Of a DNA stretch of 64,000 nucleotides, positions 1-7,936 are shown piece by piece (positions within the stretch are counted from its first letter, which is position 1; each line of letters begins with the position of its first letter). The DNA comes from a bacterium (GTDB lineage Bacteria > Desulfobacterota > Deferrisomatia > Deferrisomatales > BM512), in assembly GCA_004322275.1 (NCBI GenBank), contig SCTA01000034.1, positions 21,464 through 85,463 of the forward strand, given 5' to 3'. The notes beneath the pieces were generated by a model. That model saw only the letters and a program-made list of their open reading frames with translations. It searched no databases and had not been told where the DNA came from. Both the position numbers and the translations under genes were made by a program.

Positions 1-2
1 CG

Positions 3-320
3 GGGCAGATTACCGGCGTCGAGGGGTATCTCGAAAGCTCGGCGATGGGGCTTTGGGCGGGGCTGAACCTCGCCCTGCGGCTTACCGGAAACACGCCGTC
101 GATTCCCCCGCCTGAAACAGCCCTCGGAGCGCTCATTGAGCACGTAACCCACGCGCCCGGCAAGAAATTCGAGCCGATGAACATGAATTTCGGCATCCTC
201 CCCCCTCTGGGGACGCGCATGCGCGACAAGGAGGAGTCAAAGCGGCTGCGTTCCGTCCGCGCCCTGGAAGCTCTGGAGATGTGGAGGAACACCCTTCAGG
301 AGCCCTGCCCGGCTTCGTAA
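3..320 (+). CDS. trmFO: TrmFO, C-terminal part (5' end outside window)
   Basis: This is the C-terminal ~105 residues of a folate- and FAD-dependent tRNA (uracil-54-C5)-methyltransferase, which makes ribothymidine in the T loop using methylene-tetrahydrofolate. The fragment starts with the family's QITGVEGYLESSAMGLWAG block, followed by a PPPETALGALI segment and the terminal NMNFGILPPLG motif, all typical of TrmFO and distinct from the related GidA/MnmG. The reading frame is open from the first base of the window, so the gene is cut by the window edge and is not a pseudogene on this evidence. Its last 25 bases overlap the 3' end of the convergent epimerase gene. Confidence 0.93.
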   Translation, partial: GQITGVEGYLESSAMGLWAGLNLALRLTGNTPSIPPPETALGALIEHVTHAPGKKFEPMNMNFGILPPLGTRMRDKEESKRLRSVRALEALEMWRNTLQEPCPAS

Positions 321-1201
321 TCCCCGCAAAGCCGCGCAAACCCCTCGGCGAGGGATATTTCAGCCCTCCAGCCGAGCAGCCTTTCCGCCCTTCCGGGATC
401 GCCGTAAAACCGCGCTACGTCAAAGGAACGAGAGGGGGCGCTTGCCACCGAAACCTCTTTACGCGAGACCTTGGCGGCGAGTCCGACAAGTTCCCCCAGC
501 GTACAGGGAGAGCCTGTGAGCAGGTGTACCGGCGGAAGGTTCCTTTCGCCCGCTTCCAGAAGGTTGACGAGGGCCAGAACGCCCCTCGCGGTGTCGTCCA
601 CATGGGTGAAATCGAAGAGGTTTTCCTCCCCCTCGACCCGTATCTCTCCGCCGAAGGCTGCGGCGCGGGCGAAGGCCGGAACGACCCTGTCGGGGTAGTC
701 GAGCACGCTGCCGTAGACGTTGGAGAAGCGGACCACGGCGGTCGAAAGACCCTTTTCCCTCGCCTCCATCGTCAGTTTTTCGCCCTCGGCCTTCGTTCTG
801 CCGTAGAGGTTGACCGGACGAAGGGGAGAGTCCTCTTTAACCGGCAGCTTTTTTGCTTCCCCGTAGACCTCGCGGGAGCTGGCGAAGAGAACCCAGGGGC
901 GCAGGGGAGAGGAGAGGGAGGTTTCGAGGAGGTTTTTTGTGCCGCCGACGTTGGTGGAAATGCATGCGGCCGGGTCTTTCTCGCCCCAGAGGACGCGGGA
1001 GACCGCAGCGAGGTGGATAACTCCGCAAACGCCCACAAGCGCTCTTTCGACCGCTTCCGGGTCGCGCACGTCGCCCTTTCGGGGACCGCTTCCGCGTATA
1101 TCGAGCCCGAAGACCTCGAACCCCGCCCCTCTTAGCGAAGTTTCGACCGCCCTGCCGATAAGCCCTTCCGAGCCGGTAACGAGTATTTTTCTTTTGTTCA
1201 C
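296..1201 (-). CDS. NAD-dependent epimerase/dehydratase (extended SDR)
   Basis: A 301-residue extended short-chain dehydrogenase. The N-terminal Rossmann motif TGSEGLIG lies at residues 9-16, Ser108/Ser109 precede the active site, and the catalytic YxxxK is Tyr133-Lys137 (YGRTK). Family members convert nucleotide sugars (for example UDP-glucose to UDP-galactose, or dehydration/reduction reactions), so a role in surface polysaccharide synthesis is likely, but the substrate cannot be read from sequence. The gene is convergent with trmFO and overlaps its end. It has no obvious operon partner within the window. Confidence 0.88.
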   Translation of the reverse strand: MNKRKILVTGSEGLIGRAVETSLRGAGFEVFGLDIRGSGPRKGDVRDPEAVERALVGVCGVIHLAAVSRVLWGEKDPAACISTNVGGTKNLLETSLSSPLRPWVLFASSREVYGEAKKLPVKEDSPLRPVNLYGRTKAEGEKLTMEAREKGLSTAVVRFSNVYGSVLDYPDRVVPAFARAAAFGGEIRVEGEENLFDFTHVDDTARGVLALVNLLEAGERNLPPVHLLTGSPCTLGELVGLAAKVSRKEVSVASAPSRSFDVARFYGDPGRAERLLGWRAEISLAEGFARLCGDYEAGQGS

Positions 1202-1373
1202 GATCCTGAGGGCCCTGCGGACAATCCCGCGAAAAGGGGAGCGTAACGGCGACAGACCGGCAAGGTAAACCCTCCTGGAAATTTTGACAAGAACTCTGCA
1301 CCTCGCGCTTCTTGTTCTTTTAGTGTAAAATTGCCGAAGAAAGCACCACCACGTTTATAAGGAGAAACAAGCC

Positions 1374-1964
1374 GTGAAAAAGGGCTGGATAGTTCTAATC
1401 GTAATAGCAGTACTAATACTGGGGGTCTTCGGCTGGCTTAAGGGAACCTACAACGGTTTCGTTTCCGCCCAGGAAAACGTCTCCCAGCTCTGGGCCGACG
1501 TGGAAAGCTCCTACCAGCGGCGCGCCGACCTGATTCCGAATCTCGTGGAAACCGTAAAAGGCTACGCAAGCCACGAAAAAGAAGTCTTCACCAACGTCAC
1601 CGAGGCCAGAAGCAAGGCCGGGTCCATAAGGGTCGATCCCGAAAAGCTCACGCCGGAGTCTATAAAGGCCTTTCAGGAGGCTCAGGGCGCCGTTTCCGGC
1701 GCGCTTACAAGGCTGCTGGCGGTGGCGGAAAACTACCCGGTGCTTAAGGCCAATGAAAACTTCCGCGACCTCCAGACCCAGCTCGAAGGGACGGAGAACA
1801 GGATAAACGTCGCCCGCAGCCGCTTCAACGAGGGGGCGCGCCTCTACAACACAAAAATCAGGAGTTTCCCGGCCAACATGCTGGCGGGGATGTTCGGTTT
1901 CGCCGCCAAGTCCTATTTCCAGGCCGAAGAAGGCGCATCCGCCGCTCCGAAGGTCAAGTTTTAA
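1374..1964 (+). CDS. lemA: LemA family membrane-anchored protein
   Basis: A 196-residue LemA family protein: an N-terminal membrane anchor (about residues 5-22), then the helical LemA domain with the recognisable QRRADLIPNLVETVKGYA block near residues 49-66. The GTG start at 1374 is supported by an AAGGAGA ribosome site about 10 bases upstream. LemA proteins are usually encoded next to TPM-domain proteins, and that is the case here: the stop codon overlaps the next ATG by one base. The biochemical role of the family is not established; proposals involve envelope or membrane protein quality control. Confidence 0.93.
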   Translation: MKKGWIVLIVIAVLILGVFGWLKGTYNGFVSAQENVSQLWADVESSYQRRADLIPNLVETVKGYASHEKEVFTNVTEARSKAGSIRVDPEKLTPESIKAFQEAQGAVSGALTRLLAVAENYPVLKANENFRDLQTQLEGTENRINVARSRFNEGARLYNTKIRSFPANMLAGMFGFAAKSYFQAEEGASAAPKVKF

Positions 1965-2716
1965 TGGGCCGTGGCCGTAAGGCGCTCCTCGCGATACTTC
2001 TGCTCGCTCTCGCCTCGCTCGGGACCTTAGCCCTCGCCGCGTTCCAGATACCGGAAAGCCCAAGCGGACGGGTGAGCGACTACGCGGGGCTCCTTAAACC
2101 CGAAGAGGCGCGCGAACTCGAAGCGCAGCTTGCCAGGATAGAAACCTCGAACTCAAACCAGTTCACGATCGCGATCTTTCCCGGCCTTGAGGGCGAGAGC
2201 CTCGAAGACCTCTCAATCCGCATAGGCGACAAATGGAAGATAGGCCAGAAGGGGCGGGACAACGGCCTCATGCTGCTCATCTTCATGGCCGAAAAAAAGG
2301 TCCGCGTCGAGGTGGGCAAGGGACTCGAAGGCGCAATAACGGATCTTTATTCCGGGCGGGTCATAAGGGAGATCGTCGCCCCCGCCTTTCGCGACGGCAA
2401 GCCCGGAGAAGGGCTCTCGAAGGCGATGAAAGCCTTCGACGAAGCTTCAAGGGGCGAGTTTACCGCCCTGCCGAAGAAAGAGAAGAAGGACAACAGTTTT
2501 CCGGTCATCTTTTTCCTGCTATTCTTCATTTTCCTCTTTATCTCCGGTCTTCGCAGGAGAGGCTCCAATGAAGTGCTCGGAAGGAGAGGCGGCGGAATGT
2601 GGATGGGCGGGCCTTTCATCGGCGGAGGCAGGGGAGGCGGCGGCTTCGGAGGTTTCGGCGGCTTTGGCGGAGGCGGCGGCGGTTTCGGCGGCGGCGGCTC
2701 CAGCGGAGGATGGTAG
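1964..2716 (+). CDS. TPM domain protein with glycine-rich tail (YgcG type)
   Basis: A 250-residue envelope protein. It has a signal or anchor segment at residues 7-27, a TPM domain over about 30-150 (VSDYAGLLKPEEARELE; NGLMLLIFMAEKKVRVEVGKGLEG), a second transmembrane segment near 177-194, and a C-terminal tail from about 205 made almost entirely of Gly with Phe, ending GGSSGGW. This matches the YgcG-like proteins that accompany LemA. The ATG overlaps the lemA stop codon (TAATG), so the two are translationally coupled. The catalytic activity of bacterial TPM domains is unproven. Confidence 0.9.
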   Translation: MGRGRKALLAILLLALASLGTLALAAFQIPESPSGRVSDYAGLLKPEEARELEAQLARIETSNSNQFTIAIFPGLEGESLEDLSIRIGDKWKIGQKGRDNGLMLLIFMAEKKVRVEVGKGLEGAITDLYSGRVIREIVAPAFRDGKPGEGLSKAMKAFDEASRGEFTALPKKEKKDNSFPVIFFLLFFIFLFISGLRRRGSNEVLGRRGGGMWMGGPFIGGGRGGGGFGGFGGFGGGGGGFGGGGSSGGW

Positions 2717-2718
2717 CC

Positions 2719-3159
2719 ATGCAGCTCTTCAAAGAAAAATTCCTTAGCAGGGAAGAGAGCCTGAGAGTCGAAGTGGCCATCGAAGCGGCTGAAAAATCCA
2801 CCTGCGGCGAGATTCGCGTAGTAATAGCCAGATCCGCCCCGGAGGAGGTCTTCGCCGCCGCGACGAAAACCTTCGCAAAGATAGGAATGCAAAAGACCGC
2901 GAAGCGAAACGGCGTCCTCATCTATATCGCCGTCAACCGCAAGCGTTTTGCCGTAATCGGGGACGAGGGGATTGACGTCCACATGGGGCAGGAGGGGTGG
3001 GACAGGACCAGAGACATTCTGGCGGAGAATTTCAAGGCCGGCAAGAAGGCCGAGGGGATAATCGAGGCCGTGGGGGAGGTGGCGAAGGTGCTTTCGGAGT
3101 ACTTTCCGCCCGAGGAATGCGACCGTAACGAGCTGTCCAACAAGCCGCTGGAAGTATAG
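2719..3159 (+). CDS. Second TPM domain protein, cytosolic form
   Basis: A protein of 146 residues with a TPM domain and no signal peptide or glycine tail (CGEIRVVIARS; NGVLIYIAVNRKRFAVIGDEGID). It begins 2 bases after the previous stop. ATG 2719 is chosen over the in-frame ATG 2710 because the GCGGAGG ribosome site (2703-2709) directly abuts 2710 but sits at good spacing from 2719. Third gene of a lemA-TPM-TPM run, so it probably works with the membrane-anchored pair; function unknown. Confidence 0.85.
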   Translation: MQLFKEKFLSREESLRVEVAIEAAEKSTCGEIRVVIARSAPEEVFAAATKTFAKIGMQKTAKRNGVLIYIAVNRKRFAVIGDEGIDVHMGQEGWDRTRDILAENFKAGKKAEGIIEAVGEVAKVLSEYFPPEECDRNELSNKPLEV

Positions 3160-3262
3160 GGCTTATCCGGATACGGACAAACCCTTGGATTGATGTTTTC
3201 GCCTTTAACCAGCCTTTGGGGCAAGGCCCTTTTGATCCTTTGGATCGATTCAGTTGTGGACG

Positions 3263-4180
3263 ATGGAAAAAGAAGAAAGATACGTGGGCTCGCTCCTCGG
3301 CCTTGCCGTTGGCGACGCCCTTGGCCTTGCCGTGGAATTCAAGCTGCCCGGAACCTTCACTCCCCTCACGAAGATAACCGGCGGCGGCCCCTTCAGCCTT
3401 CCCGCGGGGGCTTTCACCGACGATACCTCCATGGCGCTCTGCCTCGCGGAGAGCCTCGTCAAGACGGGCGGCTTCGACCCTCTCGACCAGCTCGAACGCT
3501 ACCGCCGCTGGTGGAGGGAGGGGCATTTCAGCTGCACGGGGGCCTGTTTCGACATCGGCAACACCACCCTGCGCGCCCTGGAATGGTACGAACGCACCGG
3601 TGAGCCCATCCCCTGCGATCCTCAGGGGAGAGGCAACGGATCCTTGATGCGCCTCGCGCCGGTTCCCCTCTACTTCGCCCGGGATCCCGCCGAGGCGGTG
3701 CATATTTCGGGAGAAAGCTCAAAGACCACCCACGGGGCGAGGGAGTGCGTAGACGCCTGCCGCTACTTCGCCGCGCTCATCATGGGCGCGCTCCTTGGCG
3801 CATCCAAAGAGGAGCTGTTAAAGCCCCTCTACGAGCCCTTTCCCGGCATCTGGGACAAAGAGCCCCTGCACTTCGAGATCGAAGCCGTCGCAAAAGGCTC
3901 TTTTCTCGGCAAAAATCCTCCCGAAATCCGCGGCACGGGCTACGTTGCCACCTCCCTCGAAGCCGCTCTCTGGGCCTTTTGCTCCACCGGCTCTTTCCGG
4001 GAAGGGTGCCTCGCGGCCGCCAATCTCGGAGAGGACGCCGACACCACCTCCGCCATCTTCGGCCAGCTCGCCGGGGCTTATTACGGCGCAAGCGGGATTC
4101 CCGAGAGCTGGCAGGCGAAGATTTTCATGGGGGAGAAGATTGAGGAGCTCGCCCTCGGCCTGATGGCCGGACCATCATAG
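3263..4180 (+). CDS. ADP-ribosylglycohydrolase family protein
   Basis: About 305 residues, matching the full length of the ADP-ribosyl-hydrolase (DraG/ARH) fold. The metal-binding signatures are present: GLAVGDALG near the start, FTDDTSMAL, GNGSLMR, and the C-terminal GEDADTTSAIFGQLAGAYYG-type block whose Asp residues bind the two Mg ions. The family removes ADP-ribose from arginine or other acceptors, or cleaves related ADP-ribosyl compounds; no DraT partner is nearby, so the substrate is open. ATG 3263 is preferred over the in-frame TTG at 3254; neither has a strong ribosome site. It is about 100 bases downstream of the TPM genes. Confidence 0.88.
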   Translation: MEKEERYVGSLLGLAVGDALGLAVEFKLPGTFTPLTKITGGGPFSLPAGAFTDDTSMALCLAESLVKTGGFDPLDQLERYRRWWREGHFSCTGACFDIGNTTLRALEWYERTGEPIPCDPQGRGNGSLMRLAPVPLYFARDPAEAVHISGESSKTTHGARECVDACRYFAALIMGALLGASKEELLKPLYEPFPGIWDKEPLHFEIEAVAKGSFLGKNPPEIRGTGYVATSLEAALWAFCSTGSFREGCLAAANLGEDADTTSAIFGQLAGAYYGASGIPESWQAKIFMGEKIEELALGLMAGPS

Positions 4181-4204
4181 GCATCCGGCGCATCCTTTCA
4201 GCCC

Positions 4205-4332
4205 TGACGGCTTCGGCTTTTGACGCGGGGCTTCGTCGCTACTCGCTCGCGCTCCTCGCCGTAGGCACGCTACTGTCTTCGTCGCGCTCGCTGCGGGCTC
4301 CTCGCCCGGCGGCAAAATCCTTTGCCGTATGA
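4205..4332 (+). repeat. Intergenic repeat, family B copy 1
   Basis: This non-coding stretch matches, in reverse orientation, 55908-56027. Shared blocks include GCTTCGGCTTTTGACGC, CTTCGTCGCTACTCGCTCGC, ACGCTACTGTCTTCGTCGCG and the CTCCT/TGCC end. The core GCTACTGTCTYCG is also shared with the family A repeats. No coding sense is visible. It occupies the first part of the 640-base gap between the ADP-ribosylglycohydrolase and tupA. Confidence 0.7.
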
Positions 4333-4351
4333 AAAACCAGAAACGAGTAAA

Positions 4352-4482
4352 GTTGGGTGTGTTAGCCGCGAAGCGGCGTAACGCACCAATAATATCCCAA
4401 TGCTGACTTCGTCATTCCCGCGCGCGCATAGAATCCGGAAGCGCCGCCACCAACCTCTGGACTCCCGTTCGCGGGAGTGACG
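4352..4482. repeat. Two small palindromic repeats upstream of the tup leader
   Basis: The first is an inverted repeat at 4352-4389: a GTTA/CCGC arm, GAA loop and GCGG/TAAC arm, flanked by TTGGGTGTG and CGCACCAA. The second, at 4411-4482, is bounded by GTCATTCCCGCG and CGCGGGAGTGAC, which are complementary with one G-T wobble; it resembles the widespread proteobacterial repeat built on GTCATTCCCGC. Both lie in non-coding DNA with no gene. Confidence 0.6.
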
Positions 4483-4605
4483 GGTGCTTGTGCGTTACGC
4501 CTCCGGCCGCCAGCCTGCACCCCCAGCGTCTCAATCCGTATATTTCGGCAATTCTCACCAATTCGCCTGTACGCCCTTTATCTCTCCTTTGATTTGCGCT
4601 AGTAT

Positions 4606-4745
4606 CCGAAGCGCTCCGAGCGAAGCGGGACTAAAGGCTTTACGCCTATGTCCGCCAGCCGATGGGTCGTGAGGGAAACCCCGCGGCCTCCCGCGTTTTG
4701 GAAAGGAGTGACGGTAGCCTTTCGGCGAGACCATGTCTCGTTGCC
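4606..4745 (+). promoter_or_regulatory. Probable molybdenum/tungsten-cofactor riboswitch in the tupA leader
   Basis: A structured leader immediately before an intrinsic terminator and tupA. CTCC at 4614-4617 can close with GGAG at 4705-4708. Inside it a hairpin GGAC-TAAA-GGC...GCC-TAT-GTCC (4628-4653) looks like a tetraloop receptor (the CTAAAG/TATG arrangement), and a GAAA tetraloop on a short G/C stem follows (AGGGAAACCCC). A tetraloop docked in a receptor is a feature of the Moco RNA motif, and that class is found upstream of molybdate/tungstate transport genes. The assignment is by remembered architecture plus gene context; a covariance search (Rfam MOCO_RNA_motif) would decide it. Confidence 0.6.
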
Positions 4746-4787
4746 AAGGCCCTTCCCTGCGCGGGAAGGGCCTTTTTGCGTTTTTTG
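4746..4787 (+). terminator. Intrinsic terminator/attenuator before tupA
   Basis: A perfect 12-bp stem, AAGGCCCTTCCC (4746-4757) with GGGAAGGGCCTT (4763-4774), closes a TGCGC loop and runs into TTTGCGTTTTTT. It lies between the structured leader and the tupA start, in the sense direction, the layout expected of a riboswitch that acts by transcription termination. Confidence 0.85.
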
Positions 4788-4820
4788 GTTTTGCAAACAT
4801 TAACACTGAAAGGAAAAAAG

Positions 4821-5669
4821 ATGAAAAAACAGGCAATGGCGCTAGTTCTCCTTCTGGCCTCGCTCCTTGCGTTCCCCGTGGGCGGGGCGCTGGCCGCCGA
4901 AAAGAACCTGATACTCGCGACGACGACGAGCACGCAGGATTCCGGCCTTCTGGACCTCCTTCTCCCGGCTTTCGAGAAGGACACCGGCTATTTCGTCAAA
5001 ACGATAGCCGTGGGCAGCGGACAGGCGATGGCTATGGGCGAGAAGGGCGAGGCCGACGTGCTTCTCGTCCACTCCCCCGCGGCGGAAAAGAAGTTCATGG
5101 AAGGGGAGTTCGGCGTCGACAGAAAGCTCGTAATGCACAACGATTTCGTCCTCGTCGGCCCGCCGAGCGATCCCGCGAAGGTCTCGGGCGCGAAGCTGAC
5201 CGCCGAGGCCCTGAAGAAGATCTCAGAGAGCGGCAGCCTCTTTCTCTCCCGCTCCGACAAGTCCGGCACCCACTCCAAGGAACTCGCGCTCTGGAAGGTC
5301 GCCGGAATCGCCCCCGACGGCCAGAAGTGGTACCAGCAGACGGGGCTCGGGATGGGGCAGACCCTTTCCGTCGCCTCCGAGAAGGAAGGCTACACCCTCG
5401 CGGACAGGGGAACCTTCCTTTCGATGAAGAAGAACCTTTCCCTCGCCGTTCTGGTCGAGGGAGAGTCCAACCTCCTCAACGTCTACCACGTCATCAGCGT
5501 AAACCCCGCCAAGTGGCCGAAGGTAAACGCCGAAGGCGCGAAGGCTTTCAACGATTTCATGGTATCTGGCGGAGCGCAGGAGATGATAAAGACCTTCGGC
5601 GCGGAAAAGTACGGCCAGCCCCTCTTCACCCCCGACGCAGGGAAAAAGGTGGAAGAACTGGGAAAATAG
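4821..5669 (+). CDS. tupA: Tungstate ABC transporter, periplasmic binding protein TupA
   Basis: A 282-residue periplasmic solute-binding protein. A signal peptide (residues 1-26, cleavage near GALAAEK) precedes the ILATTTSTQDSGLLD motif typical of TupA/WtpA-like tungstate binders; TTTS supplies oxyanion contacts. Further on it has GSGQAMAMGEKGEADVLLVHSP and a RSDKSGTHSKE block, both conserved in TupA. ATG 4821 fits the signal peptide and an AAAGGA site; longer in-frame extensions run back through the terminator and are not real. First gene of tupABC-mop, under the leader described at 4606-4787. Confidence 0.92.
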   Translation: MKKQAMALVLLLASLLAFPVGGALAAEKNLILATTTSTQDSGLLDLLLPAFEKDTGYFVKTIAVGSGQAMAMGEKGEADVLLVHSPAAEKKFMEGEFGVDRKLVMHNDFVLVGPPSDPAKVSGAKLTAEALKKISESGSLFLSRSDKSGTHSKELALWKVAGIAPDGQKWYQQTGLGMGQTLSVASEKEGYTLADRGTFLSMKKNLSLAVLVEGESNLLNVYHVISVNPAKWPKVNAEGAKAFNDFMVSGGAQEMIKTFGAEKYGQPLFTPDAGKKVEELGK

Positions 5670-5750
5670 TCCTGAACATGCTGTAAGATTGTAAGGGCGA
5701 ACGGTTTCCGGCGGACAAACGGACAGCGAGACAGGTAAACGGCGCGACAG

Positions 5751-6446
5751 ATGGAGCTTATCTTCGACGGGCTTCTAAAGGCCCTGACTCTTATCTTCTC
5801 CCTCGACCCGGAGGTGATGGGGATTTCGTTGCTGTCGCTCAAGATCTCGGGGCTGGCGACGCTCATCAGCCTTGTCCTGGGTGTTTCGGGCGGCACGGCG
5901 CTCGCCCTTACGCGCTTTCCCGGAAGGCAGATAATAATAAGCCTCGTAAACACAGGGATGGGAGTCCCGCCCGTGGTGGTGGGACTCTTCATCTCGATTC
6001 TTCTCTGGCGGAGCGGCCCTCTGGGGGCGCTCGGCCTTCTCTACACCCCTGCCGCCATGATTATCGCACAAACCGTCATCGCCACCCCCATAGTGATGGG
6101 CATCTCCCTTTCGGCTATACAGAACCTCAACCCCAGGCTTCGTTTTCAGATACTGGCCCTCGGGGCCACGCGGGTACAGATGGTGTGGCTGCTGGTAAGA
6201 GAGGCCAAGCTCCCTCTTCTCGCGGCGGTGATGGCCGGATTCGGAGGGGTAATCTCCGAGATAGGCGCGTCGATAATGGTCGGCGGCAACATCAAGGGCT
6301 ATTCGCGGGTGCTCACCACCGCTACGGTAATGGAGACCTCGCGCGGCAACTTCGAGACGGCCATAGCTCTCGGCATCATCCTTCTGGTCCTCGCCTTCGG
6401 CGTAAACGCAGCCCTGACCTTCATCCAGCAATGGGAGAAGCGCTGA
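5751..6446 (+). CDS. tupB: Tungstate ABC transporter permease TupB
   Basis: A 231-residue inner-membrane permease of the MetI/BPD type, with about five to six hydrophobic segments. The EAA loop that contacts the ATPase is visible around ALGATRVQMVWLLVREAKLPLL, and the protein carries the TupB-typical VNTGMGVPPVVVGL segment. It lies between tupA (81-base gap) and tupC (stop and start overlap as TGATG in the sense A of TGA shared), so the three form one transcription unit. Confidence 0.92.
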   Translation: MELIFDGLLKALTLIFSLDPEVMGISLLSLKISGLATLISLVLGVSGGTALALTRFPGRQIIISLVNTGMGVPPVVVGLFISILLWRSGPLGALGLLYTPAAMIIAQTVIATPIVMGISLSAIQNLNPRLRFQILALGATRVQMVWLLVREAKLPLLAAVMAGFGGVISEIGASIMVGGNIKGYSRVLTTATVMETSRGNFETAIALGIILLVLAFGVNAALTFIQQWEKR

Positions 6447-7540
6447 TGGAGGCGAAAAAGGCGCTTACGGTGACGGGGCTTCGCCTGTCGCGCGGCGGCG
6501 CTCCGGTTCTCGACATACCCTCTCTGGAGGTGTTCGAGGGCGAGACCCTGGCCCTCGTCGGCCCCAACGGAGCGGGCAAATCGACCCTTCTGCTCTGCCT
6601 CGCCGGGCTTCAAAAGCCGGACGGCGGGGAGATACGTCACCATTCGCATATTGTTTCCGCGACCCCGGCGTCGCTCGAATACCGCAGGAGGATAGCGGTG
6701 GTGTTTCAGGAGCCGCTGCTTCTTCGCGATACCGTTTACGGCAACGTGGCCACCGGTCCGCGGCTCAGAAATCTTCCGAAGGCCGAGACGGACAGGAGGG
6801 TTATGGAGAACCTTGAGAGGTTTTCCATAACTCACCTTAGGGACCGCCGCGCGAGGACCCTTTCGGGGGGGGAGGCGCAGAGAACCAGCCTCGCCCGCGC
6901 CTTCGCGGTAAACCCCGAGATAATCTTCCTCGACGAACCCTTTTCCGCGCTCGACCCGCCAACACGAGAAGCTCTGCTGAGGGACCTGGGCAAGAGCCTC
7001 AAGGAAACCCGCACCACCGCCCTTTTCGCGACCCACGACAGGGTGGAGGCGCTCCAGCTCGGAGACAGGATGCTCGTCATGCGCGGGGGGCGCGTAGCCC
7101 AGCTCGGCTCCCCCGACGAGGTGCTGAACCGCCCCGCCGACGAGTTCGTCGCTTCCTTCGTGGGGATGGAGACCCTCCTTCGCGGCACGGTGATAGAGGC
7201 GGGAGGGGGCTATTTCACCCTCGACGTCAAGGGCAGGGAAATAGACGTGGTGGGCGACGCCGCCGTGGGCGAGGCGGCTCTCATAGGAATACGCCCCGAG
7301 AACGTCACCCTTCACGTTTCCGCTGAAAAAGCCCAGTCCAGCGCCAGAAACCGTCTCGAAGGAAAAATTTTGAAGATAATACCGCAGGGGCCCCTCGCGA
7401 AGGTCGAGGTCGATTGCGGTTTTACCCTGACGGCTCTCGTCACCTCGCGGTCGCTGGAGGAACTGGCGGTAAGGGAAGGGGCCCAGGCGGGGGTATCTTT
7501 CAAGACCGCCGGAATTCACGTTCTGAAAAGAGGTGTATAA
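6446..7540 (+). CDS. tupC: Tungstate ABC transporter ATP-binding protein TupC with TOBE domain
   Basis: 364 residues. Walker A GPNGAGKST at 39-47, Q-loop VFQEP near 87-90, ABC signature LSGGEAQR at 139-146, Walker B IIFLDE at 159-164, and an H-loop in FATHD. The C-terminal ~75 residues form a TOBE domain beginning RNRLEGKILKI, which in Mo/W importers binds the oxyanion and inhibits transport. The start ATG shares a base with the tupB stop. The Mop-type gene directly downstream carries a related domain. Confidence 0.92.
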   Translation: MEAKKALTVTGLRLSRGGAPVLDIPSLEVFEGETLALVGPNGAGKSTLLLCLAGLQKPDGGEIRHHSHIVSATPASLEYRRRIAVVFQEPLLLRDTVYGNVATGPRLRNLPKAETDRRVMENLERFSITHLRDRRARTLSGGEAQRTSLARAFAVNPEIIFLDEPFSALDPPTREALLRDLGKSLKETRTTALFATHDRVEALQLGDRMLVMRGGRVAQLGSPDEVLNRPADEFVASFVGMETLLRGTVIEAGGGYFTLDVKGREIDVVGDAAVGEAALIGIRPENVTLHVSAEKAQSSARNRLEGKILKIIPQGPLAKVEVDCGFTLTALVTSRSLEELAVREGAQAGVSFKTAGIHVLKRGV

Positions 7541-7576
7541 TTGCTTTCGGGGTAAACGTTTCAAAAGGAGGCAAAA

Positions 7577-7786
7577 ATGAAGCTCAGCGCCCGAAACCAG
7601 CTTGCAGGCAAGATAACGTCCATCGAAGAGGGCCTCATAACCGCGAAGGTCAAGATTAAACTCGGCGGCGGTGAAATACTCACCTCGATAATCTCGAAAG
7701 AGAGCGTCGTCGAACTCGGCCTGAAGAAGGGGGACGAGGTTCTTGCGGTGATCAAATCCACCGAGGTGATGATAGCCAAGCCTTAG
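7577..7786 (+). CDS. Molbindin (single Mop domain)
   Basis: A 69-residue protein consisting of one Mop domain, beginning MKLSARNQLAGKI, the signature of molybdate/tungstate-binding molbindins, and ending KSTEVMIAKP. Such proteins assemble into hexamers that store or buffer intracellular molybdate or tungstate. It lies 36 bases after tupC, with an AAGGAGG site, and is almost certainly the last gene of the tup operon. A weak stem AATTTCCC/GGGAAATT follows at 7793-7826. Confidence 0.93.
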   Translation: MKLSARNQLAGKITSIEEGLITAKVKIKLGGGEILTSIISKESVVELGLKKGDEVLAVIKSTEVMIAKP

Positions 7787-7936
7787 GCCGGTAATTTCCC
7801 GGAGGCCGGACACCCTTCGGGAAATTCCACGGTTCCGATAGGGTTTATCTGTTCCAACCGGCAGGGTTTCGGTTGTATAATCCCCGGAGTCGGCTTAGGG
7901 GCCGGTTCGCCCCGGTACGCCGCCGAGGGGGTTTTC

